A DNA stretch of 64,000 bases from NCBI GenBank assembly GCA_964579295.1, contig CAZOGK010000012.1:25943-89942 (forward strand), given 5' to 3'. The notes under the pieces are model-generated. The model made no database searches. It was not told the origin of the DNA and was given only the letters and a program-made list of their open reading frames with translations. The DNA is from JAAYYY01 sp964579295 (GTDB taxonomy: Bacteria; Chloroflexota; Anaerolineae; Promineifilales; Promineifilaceae). Both the position numbers and the translations under genes were made by a program. Positions 56,881 through 64,000 of this stretch are shown here, piece by piece. Position 1 is the stretch's first letter; every line of letters begins with the position of its first letter.

Positions 56881-58251
56881 ATGAGAGTAAGAGCACATTG
56901 GCTCCGTTTTATCTTGCCGTGCATCCTGCTGGCGGCGCTGCTGCTGGCGGCGCCCGTCGCCGCCGCCTTGCAGGCGGAGCCTATTGTCCTTCTGTTGGAA
57001 GTGAAGGGAGCCGTGACGCCGGCCATGGCCAGCTATTTCGAGCGCGGCATTGCCGCCGGCGAGGCCCAGGGAGCCGAAGCCGTGCTCATCGTCCTGGACA
57101 CACCGGGCGGCGCCATTGACACCACCCAGGAGATCATTCGCCTGATCCGCAACGCCCAGGTGCCGGTCATTGTCTACATCGGCCCGGCCGGGGCGCAGGC
57201 AGCCTCGGCGGGCAGCCTGATCACGCTGGCGGCGCATGCCGCCGTGATGGCCCCAGAGACCGTCATCGGCGCCGCGTCGCCGGTCAGCGGTGAAGGCGCC
57301 GACATTGGCGAGACGCTCTACCGCAAAATCGTGGAAGACCTCAAGGCCCAGGCAAGGGGTCTGGCCGAGCCGCGCGGCCCAGAAGTCGTCGTGCTGGCTG
57401 AGGAGATGATTGAGGATGCGCGCGCGGTTAACGCTCGCGAAGCCGCCCAGGTCGGCCTGGTCGATGGCCTCAGCGCCAGCGCCGAAGGCGTCCTGCCGCT
57501 GCTCGACGGCCACACTGTCGAGGTAGACGGCCAGAGCCGCCAGCTCGCGCTCGCCGGCGCCAGCCTTGAGTCCGTGCCGATGGGCTTCGTCGAGCAGATG
57601 TTACACGCCCTGAGCAACCCGCTGGTTATCAGCATTCTCCTTTCGCTGGCCGTGCCGGCCATCCTCATCGAGCTGCAAAATCCTGGCGGCTGGGTCGCCG
57701 GCTTCATCGGCGTCATGGCCCTGGGTCTGGCTCTCTATGGCCTGGGGCAGTTACCAGTCAACTGGCTGGGCCTGGGCCTGATCGCCGTTGCCTTCGTGCT
57801 GTTCCTGCTGGAAGTGCAGTCGCCCGGTGTAGGCGGGCTGGCGGCGGCCGGCGGCCTCAGCCTGCTTATGGGCCTGCTTGTCCTCTTTAACAGCCCCGGC
57901 TCGCCGGAGTTTGCCCGTATCGGCATCGGCAGCGCCATCGCCCTCAGCCTGGCCAGCTCAGGGCTCTTCCTGCTCATCGCCGCGGCGGCAGTGCGCACGC
58001 TGCGCCAGCAGCCGCTGACCGGCATGGAAGGACTGATGGGCAAGGTGGGCGAGGTGCGCAAGACACTGGTGCCCACACCCGGCGGCGAACTGGCCTTCAC
58101 CGGCATGGTGCTGGTCAACGGGGAGCTGTGGCGGGCGCGGGCCAGCGAAGCTGCGCCCACGGGAAGCGAGGTCGTCGTGACCGGCGTGGAGGGCTTCACG
58201 CTGCTGGTGCGGCCGCTGGCGCCGGCCGAGGATAGCCGGGAAGCGACATAG
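56881..58251 (+). CDS. NfeD/ClpP-type membrane serine protease
   Basis: A 456-residue membrane protein of the NfeD1b/stomatin-operon type. A signal anchor (LRFILPCILLAALLLAAPVAAA) precedes a ClpP-like periplasmic domain: LDTPGGAIDTTQEIIRLI, AGAQAASAGSLITLAAH (catalytic Ser) and ETLYRKIVEDLK (catalytic Lys). Four or so transmembrane segments lie between about residues 245 and 375, and the C-terminus is the NfeD OB-fold (GMEGLMGKVGEVRKTLVPTPGGELAFTGMVLVNGELWRA). Relatives cleave the C-terminus of stomatins, but no stomatin gene is adjacent. GAGGAG sits 3 nt before ATG 56881; the longer frame from 56758 has no signal peptide logic. Confidence 0.92.
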   Translation: MRVRAHWLRFILPCILLAALLLAAPVAAALQAEPIVLLLEVKGAVTPAMASYFERGIAAGEAQGAEAVLIVLDTPGGAIDTTQEIIRLIRNAQVPVIVYIGPAGAQAASAGSLITLAAHAAVMAPETVIGAASPVSGEGADIGETLYRKIVEDLKAQARGLAEPRGPEVVVLAEEMIEDARAVNAREAAQVGLVDGLSASAEGVLPLLDGHTVEVDGQSRQLALAGASLESVPMGFVEQMLHALSNPLVISILLSLAVPAILIELQNPGGWVAGFIGVMALGLALYGLGQLPVNWLGLGLIAVAFVLFLLEVQSPGVGGLAAAGGLSLLMGLLVLFNSPGSPEFARIGIGSAIALSLASSGLFLLIAAAAVRTLRQQPLTGMEGLMGKVGEVRKTLVPTPGGELAFTGMVLVNGELWRARASEAAPTGSEVVVTGVEGFTLLVRPLAPAEDSREAT

Positions 58252-58303
58252 GAAACGCCGCGCCGCCCATGCGCGCCGTCGCCTAGCGGTGGATGAAGGC
58301 GCC

Positions 58304-58332
58304 TTGCGCGAAGCTGTGGTACTCGTTATGCT
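58304..58332 (+). promoter_or_regulatory. Promoter of the biotinyl-domain gene
   Basis: TTGCGC (58304-58309), exactly 17 nt, TATGCT (58327-58332), then 11 nt to the ATG at 58344. It predicts a leader of about 4 nt. Confidence 0.6.
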
Positions 58333-58343
58333 CGGCTTTCAGA

Positions 58344-58847
58344 ATGAGATTTAAAGTCAACGTCGCCGGTATCGAAAAAGAGCTGGAAGTCACGCGCCAG
58401 ACTGACCGACTGCGCATCACCATCGACGGCACGACAAGCGACGTGCGCGTCGTCTATACCGAAGGCGCTCATTTTGTGCTGGAGTATGACCAGCCCGCCG
58501 GCGAGTTCGTTCAGCGGCGGCGCCTGCGGGCCGCCGGCCACTTGCAGGGGGATAAGCGGCAGCTCTGGGTCAATGGCAGCCATCTCGACTACGTGCGCGT
58601 GCGCCCGCAGGCGGCGGCTGCTGCCGGCGGCGGCTCGCTCAGCAGCTCGATTCCGGCCGTCGTCTCTGAGATCCTGGTCGCGGTTGGCGACGAGGTAGAA
58701 GCCGGCGACAAGCTGCTGCTGCTGGAGTCGATGAAGATGATCCTGCCCATCCAGGCGCCGCACGCCGGCACGGTAGAGGCGATTCACTGCGCGGCGGGGG
58801 AGGCCGTCCAGCCGGGCGTGGCGCTCCTCGCTCTCAGGCAGCCATAA
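58344..58847 (+). CDS. Biotin/lipoyl attachment-domain protein (biotin carboxyl carrier-like)
   Basis: A 167-residue protein. The C-terminal 75 residues form a biotinyl domain with the biotin lysine in LLLLESMKMILPIQAPHAGTVEAIHCAAGEAVQPGVALLAL. The N-terminal 90 residues are a small beta domain (RFKVNVAGIEKELEVTRQTDRLRITIDGTTSDVRVVY) as in carrier subunits of acyl-CoA carboxylases. No biotin carboxylase or carboxyltransferase gene is nearby, so its enzyme partners must be elsewhere. ATG 58344 follows a good promoter and has almost no leader; an upstream frame from 58293 would run through that promoter. Confidence 0.85.
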   Translation: MRFKVNVAGIEKELEVTRQTDRLRITIDGTTSDVRVVYTEGAHFVLEYDQPAGEFVQRRRLRAAGHLQGDKRQLWVNGSHLDYVRVRPQAAAAAGGGSLSSSIPAVVSEILVAVGDEVEAGDKLLLLESMKMILPIQAPHAGTVEAIHCAAGEAVQPGVALLALRQP

Positions 58848-58951
58848 AGCGTGGCGCCGGCGCTGCGGCGGCTGCGTGAGCCCAAGTCGAGTCGTGGGGC
58901 GGCGCTTCCCACCTGTCTATCAACATTGTCCGCGCGAGTAAGGGAACCAAT

Positions 58952-60058
58952 ATGCATGCGCAACGCCTGAATAAACTGAAGGAAGAGACGCTGGCGCAGG
59001 GGCTGGACGGGGTAGCGCTCGTGCCCGGCTCCAATATGATTTACGTGAGCGGCATCCATTCCCATCTCAGCGAGCGACCGATTGTGCTCTTCGTGCCGGT
59101 GGACGAGGAACCGGCGATGATCATCCCCCGGCTGGAGGCGATTAAAGCCGAGGCCGCCGGTATCCCGGCCGGCCGCATCTTTTCCTGGAGTGACCAGGAG
59201 GGCTTTAGCGGCGCCTTCCAGCAGGCTTGCGCCCGGCTGGAGCTCTCCGACGCCTTGCTCGGCGTCGAGGCGCTGCGCATGCGCGTGCTGGAGCTGGAGC
59301 TGCTGCACCGCTACGCCCCCAACCTGAAGACAGCCCATGCCGATCCCATCCTCGACGCGCTGCGGCTGCGCAAGGACGCGACGGAGTTAGACGCCATCGA
59401 GCGCGCCGTGGCCGTCGCCGAGATTGCCATGCACAACTTGCTGCCTCAGATACGGCTGGGACAGACCGAGAAAGAAGTCGCCGCCATGCTGGCGCGGGAG
59501 CTGATCTCAGCCGGCGCCGACGCGCTTGCCTTTGATCCGATTGTCTCCACTGGCCCCAACGGCGCATCGCCACACGCCGTGCCGACCGACCGCGCCTTGC
59601 AGAAAGGCGACCTGCTCATTCTCGACTGGGGCGCGCTGATCGACGGCTACGTCTCCGACATTACGCGCACCTTTGCCCTGGGCCCCATTGCCGACGAGCT
59701 GCGCCAGATCTATGAGGTGGTCAGGACCGCCAACGAGGCTGGGCGCGCCGCCGCCAAGCCGGGCCGCAGTGGCGAGGAGATCGACGCCGCCACGCGCGCC
59801 GTCATCGACAATGCCGGCTACGGCGACTACTTCATTCACCGTACCGGCCACGGTCTGGGAATGGAAGCGCACGAAAACCCGTCTATTGTGCGCGGCCACA
59901 CTGACCCGCTGCCGCCGGGAGCCGTCTTTACCATCGAGCCGGGCATCTACCTGCCGGGCCGCGGCGGCGTGCGCATTGAAGACAACGTGGTCATCACGGC
60001 CGACGGCTCCCACACGTTGACAAGCTTCCCGCGCGAGCTCATGACCATCGCCGCCTGA
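58952..60058 (+). CDS. M24-family aminopeptidase P/Xaa-Pro dipeptidase-like protein
   Basis: A 368-residue creatinase/aminopeptidase fold. The N-terminal domain (about 1-130) is the creatinase-N type (RLNKLKEETLAQGLDGVALVPGSNMIYVSG). The pita-bread domain has the five metal ligands: Asp in LLILDWGALIDGYVSDITRTFALG (two), His in IHRTGHGLGMEAHENP, Glu in FTIEPGIYLPG and Glu in GVRIEDNVVIT. The enzyme should release N-terminal residues before proline. An ATG is preceded by AAGGGAACCAAT, a weak site. The lipoprotein gene follows immediately at its stop. Confidence 0.93.
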   Translation: MHAQRLNKLKEETLAQGLDGVALVPGSNMIYVSGIHSHLSERPIVLFVPVDEEPAMIIPRLEAIKAEAAGIPAGRIFSWSDQEGFSGAFQQACARLELSDALLGVEALRMRVLELELLHRYAPNLKTAHADPILDALRLRKDATELDAIERAVAVAEIAMHNLLPQIRLGQTEKEVAAMLARELISAGADALAFDPIVSTGPNGASPHAVPTDRALQKGDLLILDWGALIDGYVSDITRTFALGPIADELRQIYEVVRTANEAGRAAAKPGRSGEEIDAATRAVIDNAGYGDYFIHRTGHGLGMEAHENPSIVRGHTDPLPPGAVFTIEPGIYLPGRGGVRIEDNVVITADGSHTLTSFPRELMTIAA

Positions 60059-61447
60059 TTGTTGGTTAGCTCCCTCTTGCGTAACTACTCTGACACGACA
60101 CTCCGTCCTGCTGCACTGCTGTGCCTGCTTCTCGTCGCCGTCTGGCTCGGCGGCTGTACGCGCACGCTGCAGCCGGGCGCCGCAACCGCCCTGCCACCCG
60201 CGCCGGGCAGCGTTACGCCGGCCGGCCTCGCCGAATCGGCGCCGGCCACCCAGCCCGCCTATCCCCCCCCGCCGGCCACCGCCGCCGGTTACCCTGGCCC
60301 GCCGCCCGGCCAGACGCCAGCGCCCTCCGCCTACCCTGATCCCGCTCTGACCAGCACGCCGCAGGCGGCGACGCCCGGCACGCTCACCGAGGAGCTTTAC
60401 CTGCCGGCGGTCATCTATCCGGCGCCGACCATGGCGCCCACACCGACGCCGACTAACACGCCTGTGCCGACGCCGACGCCGACCATCGACTTCCGCGCGC
60501 TGCAGGCCGAGGTGCGCGCCCGCGGCGAGGAGCTGGCTTTCGTCAAGGTCGGCTTCCACACCGGGCCGGGCGGCAATCAGACGGGCGTTGGCGAATGGAT
60601 GCAGCGGCTGGATGCGGCCGGTGTGCCCTTCTTCCTCAAGAGCGTCGATAGCAGCAGCGCCCTGGTCGAGGCGCAGGAGATTGCGCGGCGCAGCGACGTG
60701 CCCCACGTCCTCGTCTATCGTACCAGCGGCGACGCCTATGACGTGCCCGATTACACCCTGCCCGCGGCCGAAGCGGCGCGCCGCCACTGGGAGCAGGCCA
60801 AAGCGGCCTTTCCGCCGGAGCTGGACCCATCGCTCATCTGGCTGGAAACAATCAACGAAGTAGACCAGCAGCGCGGCGCCTGGCTGGCTGAGTTTGCCGC
60901 CCATACAGCGCGCCTTTCCCTGCAGGACGGCTACCGCTGGGCGGCCTTTGGCTGGTCAGCCGGCGAGCCGGACAGCCCCGTCTGGGAACACCCGCGCATG
61001 CTGGAGTTCCTGCGTCTGGCGGGCGACAATCCCGAGCGGCTGGCCGTGGCCCTGCACGAGTATAGTTACCTGACGGGAGACATTGCCCACGACTATCCTT
61101 TTAAGGTGGGCCGCTTTCTCTCCCTCTTCGCCGTCGCCGACCGCCACGGCATCCCGCGGCCGACGGTGCTCATTACCGAGTGGGGCTGGGCCTATGACGA
61201 CGTGCCCGTGCCCGGCGAGGCGCTGCAGGACATTGCCTGGGCGGCGCGCCTCTATGCGCCCTACCCGGAAGTCAAGGGCGCAGCCATCTGGTATCTCGGC
61301 CCCGGCTTTGGTGGCATTGCCGACCGGACGCAGCCGCTGATCCAGCCCGTGACTGAGTATGCTCTGGGCAACTATTTCATTATCAGCCAGCCCGGCCTGC
61401 AGGCCTCCGTCGATCCCGGCCAGTTTCATCCCCTGCCACGCCGCTGA
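60059..61447 (+). CDS. Lipoprotein with Pro-rich linker and glycoside hydrolase-like TIM barrel
   Basis: A protein of about 462 residues. A lipobox LVAVWLGGCTRT gives a lipid-anchored Cys near residue 33. A long Pro/Thr/Ala linker to about 140 (APTMAPTPTPTNTPVPTPTPT) follows, then a catalytic-like domain: FVKVGFHTGPGGNQTGVGEWMQRLDAAGVPFFLKSVDS, LIWLETINEVDQQ with a Glu in the acid/base position of family GH5/GH39-like barrels, and VLITEWGWAYDD with a candidate nucleophile Glu. It probably acts on cell-surface or external polysaccharide (inference). The start is uncertain: a TTG at the end of the previous gene (60059 or 60062) or at 60077. Confidence 0.75.
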   Translation: MLVSSLLRNYSDTTLRPAALLCLLLVAVWLGGCTRTLQPGAATALPPAPGSVTPAGLAESAPATQPAYPPPPATAAGYPGPPPGQTPAPSAYPDPALTSTPQAATPGTLTEELYLPAVIYPAPTMAPTPTPTNTPVPTPTPTIDFRALQAEVRARGEELAFVKVGFHTGPGGNQTGVGEWMQRLDAAGVPFFLKSVDSSSALVEAQEIARRSDVPHVLVYRTSGDAYDVPDYTLPAAEAARRHWEQAKAAFPPELDPSLIWLETINEVDQQRGAWLAEFAAHTARLSLQDGYRWAAFGWSAGEPDSPVWEHPRMLEFLRLAGDNPERLAVALHEYSYLTGDIAHDYPFKVGRFLSLFAVADRHGIPRPTVLITEWGWAYDDVPVPGEALQDIAWAARLYAPYPEVKGAAIWYLGPGFGGIADRTQPLIQPVTEYALGNYFIISQPGLQASVDPGQFHPLPRR

Positions 61448-61510
61448 GCCGCCGGTTGTCCCGGCAGCGCCCTTTGGGTAGAGTAAGGCTGCCGCCAAGG
61501 AGGGATGATT

Positions 61511-62503
61511 ATGGCAGAGTGGAGCAAACGCAGACGGCTGGAAGCAGCCATCGCTGGCGAAGCCCCGGACCGCCTGCCGGTGGCGCTCTGGCGTCACTGG
61601 CCCGGCGATGACCAGGACGCCCATGAGCTGGCCGCATCGCACGTGAAGTGGCAGGAAGATTACGACTGGGATCTGCTCAAGGTATCGCCCGCCAGCAGCT
61701 TCTGCCTCGTCGATTGGGGCGTTGAAGATCGCTGGGAAGGACACGTCGAAGGCACGCGCAGCTACAGCCGCTACGTGGTCGAGCGCGCCGAGGATTGGGC
61801 GCGGCTGCCGCTGCTCGACCCGCGCCAGGGGATGCTGGGCACACAGCTGCGGGCGCTGCAGCTCCTTGCTGACCATTTCGGCGAAGAAGTCCCCATCGTG
61901 GCGACCATCTTCTCGCCGCTGGCCCAGGCCAAGAATCTGGCCGGCACAGAGCGGGCTATCAGCCAGATGCGCAGCCACCCGGACGCATTCCGCGCCGGCC
62001 TGGAGCGCATCGCCGAGACAACGCTACGCTATGTCGAAGCGTCCCGGCGCGCCGGCATCAGCGGCATCTTCTACGCCATCCAGCATGCCCGTTATGGCCT
62101 GCTCAGCCCGGCCGAATATGCGCTCTTCGGCCAGCCCTACGACGAGCGCATTCTCGCCGCCGCCAGCGATCTATGGCTGAATATCCTGCACGTCCACGGC
62201 GACGAGCCCGTTTTCTTTGATCTCGTCGCCGATTACGACGTGCCCGTGATCAACTGGCACGACCGCGACTGCGGCACCAACCTGCAGCAGGGGCTGGCCC
62301 GGATGGCCGGCGCAGCCTGCGGCGGCGTCTCGCGCAAGACCGTCCATCTCGGCGCGCCGCAAGATGTCATCGCCGAAGCCCGCGCGGCGGTAGACGCCAC
62401 CGGCGGCCGCCGCCTCATCCTCGGCACCGGCTGTGTCGCCATGACCAACTCCCCGCTCGGCAACATCCGCGCCCTGCGCCGCTTCGCCAATGGAGATCAG
62501 TGA
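61511..62503 (+). CDS. Uroporphyrinogen decarboxylase (URO-D) family protein
   Basis: A 330-residue URO-D/methyltransferase-fold protein. Visible: RRRLEAAIAGEAPDRLPVALWRHWPGDDQ at the N-terminus, the PLAQAKNLAGTERAISQMRSHPDAFRAGLERIAETTLRYVEASRRAGISGIFYAIQHA helix block, and the C-terminal INWHDRDCGTNLQQGLARMAGAACGGVSRKTVHLGAP with GGRRLILGTGCVAMTNSPLGNIRALRRF. HemE proper has different N-terminal arginines, so a relative such as a corrinoid methyltransferase (MtaA/CmuA type) or an unknown decarboxylase is more likely; no corrinoid protein is adjacent. ATG 61511 has GGAGGG 6 nt upstream. Confidence 0.78.
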   Translation: MAEWSKRRRLEAAIAGEAPDRLPVALWRHWPGDDQDAHELAASHVKWQEDYDWDLLKVSPASSFCLVDWGVEDRWEGHVEGTRSYSRYVVERAEDWARLPLLDPRQGMLGTQLRALQLLADHFGEEVPIVATIFSPLAQAKNLAGTERAISQMRSHPDAFRAGLERIAETTLRYVEASRRAGISGIFYAIQHARYGLLSPAEYALFGQPYDERILAAASDLWLNILHVHGDEPVFFDLVADYDVPVINWHDRDCGTNLQQGLARMAGAACGGVSRKTVHLGAPQDVIAEARAAVDATGGRRLILGTGCVAMTNSPLGNIRALRRFANGDQ

Positions 62504-62521
62504 CCCGGGAGCAATATTCGC

Positions 62522-63610
62522 TTGAACACTGATCACCGACCATCGACTACTGACGACTCGACCTGGCCGCGCGCCGTCCTCCATCTGGACATGGACGCCT
62601 TCTTCGTCAACGTCCACCTGCTGGAGCACCCGGAAGACGCGGGCATCCCGCTGGTGGTCGGCGGCCGGCCGGAGGGCCGCGGCGTTGTCGCCTCCGCCAG
62701 CTACGAGGCGCGCCAGTTTGGCATTCACTCGGCCATGCCCGCGGCGCGCGCCGTGCGCCTCTGCCCCCAGCTCAAGTTCGTCGGCTTCAACCGCCCCCAT
62801 ATCCGCGCCTGTTCGCAGGAGGTAATGGCCGTGCTGGCCCGCTATGGGCCGGTGGAAAAGGTCAGCGTGGACGAAGCTTACGTCGACGTCAGCGCCTGGG
62901 CCGACCCGGCGGCGCTAGCGCCAGCGCTGCGCCAGACGGTGGAAGCCGAAACCAGACTGCCGGCTTCGGTGGGCCTGGCGACGAGCAAGCTGGTGGCTAA
63001 GGTCGCTTCTGACCATGAGAAGCCACAGGGCTGCACCATCGTACTGCCCGGTCAGGAGCCGGCCTTTCTCGCGCCGCTGCCGGTGCGCGCTATCTGGGGC
63101 ATTGGCCCGCGCACGGCCGAGCGGCTAGCCCGGCTGGGCATCGAGCGCTGCGGGCAGTTGGCGACGGCCGATCCTGACCGGCTGCGGCGCGCCTTTGGCA
63201 GCCGCGCCGAGTCGCTGCAGCAGCGCGCCCGCGGCGTAGACGAGCGCCCCGTGCAGCCCGCAAGCGGGCCGCGCAAGTCACTCAGCCAGGAATATACCTT
63301 CTCCGAGGATGTGGCCGACGCCGCCATCCTGCAGCGCCATCTGGTGGAGATGGCCGAGGCCGTCGCCGCCGAGCTGCGCGAGCGCCGGCTCGTCGCCAGC
63401 ACCGTCTTCGTCAAGTTCCGCTGGGCTGATTTCACCACCTTCACCCGCCAGCGCACGGTGGAATACACCTTCGACAGTCCGGAAACCGTTACGCGCCTGG
63501 CTCTGGCGCTGTGGGCGGAAAACTGGCCGACGGGCCAGCGCGTGCGGCTGCTCGGCGTCGGCGTCAGCAGCATCGGCGCCGTCGCCGCGCGGCAGCTCTC
63601 CCTCTTCTGA
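62522..63610 (+). CDS. dinB: DNA polymerase IV (Y-family)
   Basis: A 362-residue translesion polymerase. Palm motifs: LHLDMDAFFVNVHLLEHP (first Asp) and VEKVSVDEAYVDVS (DE pair). Thumb/HhH IWGIGPRTAERLARLGI near residue 195, and the little-finger domain (SLSQEYTFSEDVADAAILQRHL) follow. The C-terminal QLSLF is a textbook beta-clamp-binding motif. The start is TTG 62522, 18 nt after the previous stop; the first 15 residues read NTDHRPSTTDDSTWP and may be partly untranslated, with a GGGAG 10 nt upstream. No LexA-like site was recognised before it. Confidence 0.93.
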   Translation: MNTDHRPSTTDDSTWPRAVLHLDMDAFFVNVHLLEHPEDAGIPLVVGGRPEGRGVVASASYEARQFGIHSAMPAARAVRLCPQLKFVGFNRPHIRACSQEVMAVLARYGPVEKVSVDEAYVDVSAWADPAALAPALRQTVEAETRLPASVGLATSKLVAKVASDHEKPQGCTIVLPGQEPAFLAPLPVRAIWGIGPRTAERLARLGIERCGQLATADPDRLRRAFGSRAESLQQRARGVDERPVQPASGPRKSLSQEYTFSEDVADAAILQRHLVEMAEAVAAELRERRLVASTVFVKFRWADFTTFTRQRTVEYTFDSPETVTRLALALWAENWPTGQRVRLLGVGVSSIGAVAARQLSLF

Positions 63611-63617
63611 TTTCCTG

Positions 63618-64000
63618 CTAAAAGGGCGGGCTGGCGCCCGTCACTTCCCGGTACCAGTCGGTGAGGAACGCCACTGCCGCCTCAAAGCGGTGGGCGGGAA
63701 GCTGCTTGTAGCTGGTAATCTCAAAGCGGCGGTACAGCTCCCCGTAGACGCCGCCGTACTCGTTTCGTCCCGTCTTTTTGCCCAGCGCCATGGCGATGGC
63801 CTTCACTGCCTGGCTGACCTGGCTGGCCTGTTCCGGCGTAATCTGCCGGCCGGGATCGCCGAGCGTCGCTTCGATCTGCTCCAGGCGCCGTTCGTGGTCC
63901 TGTAGCTGCGCTTCCAGGAGCACCTGCTGCTCGGCTATCTGCACCACGGCCAGCGCCGTCTTATAGGCGCGCACGGCGGCTGTGTCCCGCTCCAGCAACT
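63618..64000 (-). CDS. Phage antirepressor-like protein, ORF6C domain (partial, C-terminal part)
   Basis: The gene enters from the right edge and stops at 63618. The visible 127 residues are helical (AYKTALAVVQIAEQQVLLEAQLQDHERRLEQIEATLGD) and end NEYGGVYGELYRRFEITSYKQLPAHRFEAAVAFLTDWYREVTGASPPF. This tail matches the ORF6C domain that follows a Bro-N or P22-AR-N domain in phage antirepressors. The start is off the window. It could be a lone chromosomal antirepressor, common in these bacteria, or the border of a prophage; only 7 bp separate it from the convergent dinB. Confidence 0.75.
   Translation of the reverse strand, partial: LLERDTAAVRAYKTALAVVQIAEQQVLLEAQLQDHERRLEQIEATLGDPGRQITPEQASQVSQAVKAIAMALGKKTGRNEYGGVYGELYRRFEITSYKQLPAHRFEAAVAFLTDWYREVTGASPPF

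Noticed and set aside
59507..60904. A 465-codon Arg/Gly-rich frame on the minus strand
   Set aside because: It covers the peptidase and the Pro/Thr linker of the lipoprotein. Its composition is just the reverse reading of those codons.

Overview
The window is a gene-dense, high-G+C bacterial chromosome segment with 59 protein-coding genes, two of them cut by the window edges. No rRNA, tRNA, CRISPR array or complete mobile element was seen. The gene content suggests a member of the Chloroflexota, probably of the Anaerolineae/Ardenticatenia type: two F420-type luciferase-like oxidoreductases with an FbiB-like nitroreductase, a 2-oxoacid:ferredoxin oxidoreductase, a DUF1385 membrane protein, a proline-rich lipoprotein and a kelch/PPC secreted protein. 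This placement is inferred from gene content and style, not from a marker tree.

Layout, left half. 1-3265: pdxS (cut), a small membrane protein, an LLM oxidoreductase, a methyltransferase and a cysteine-free family-4-like uracil-DNA glycosylase. 3360-7015: an FCD-type regulator with korA-korB, ending at a strong terminator. 7200-9919: a four-gene minus-strand operon (TIM-barrel isomerase, GNAT, methyltransferase, nitroreductase). 10264-13141: a zinc-ribbon membrane protein under a palindromic operator, a DUF1385 protein, and mdh. 13197-15801: a molybdopterin oxidoreductase fused to a membrane domain, then overlapping APH-like and AAC(6')-like genes. 15843-18974: tyrosine phosphatase, HNH nuclease, Nif3-like protein and kbl. 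19038-22733: RNase D, beta-CASP RNA hydrolase and CDP-glucose dehydratase. 22862-29592: GNAT, epimerase, recJ, second LLM enzyme, Era-like GTPase and thrB.

Layout, right half. 29854-33111: pyruvate dehydrogenase E1alpha-E1beta-E2, with no E3 in the window. 33253-37671: a signalling run of OmpR-type regulator, hybrid histidine kinase and PucR-type regulator. 37907-43371: TetR and a PD-(D/E)XK-like protein converging on sbcD-sbcC. 43386-45485: secreted kelch protein. 45628-49074: ileS with a rearranged class I signature. 49337-51079: a T-box leader, an AlaX-type editing protein and a partner of unknown function. 51112-54432: an HExxH membrane protein, two single-domain receivers flanking an MBL hydrolase, and a small membrane protein. 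54603-63610: folD, hemW, NfeD protein, biotinyl protein, M24 peptidase, lipoprotein, UroD-family protein and dinB. The right edge holds the 3' end of a phage antirepressor-like gene.

Most notable are (1) the IleRS with AVHH in place of HxGH, the arrangement associated with mupirocin insensitivity in IleRS2 enzymes; (2) the T-box that appears to put an alanyl-tRNA editing protein, rather than a synthetase, under uncharged-tRNA control; (3) a repeated leaderless promoter design, with TACAAT exactly 7 nt before ATG at three genes; (4) a uracil-DNA glycosylase with no iron-sulfur cysteines; and (5) several exact palindromic operators at promoters.
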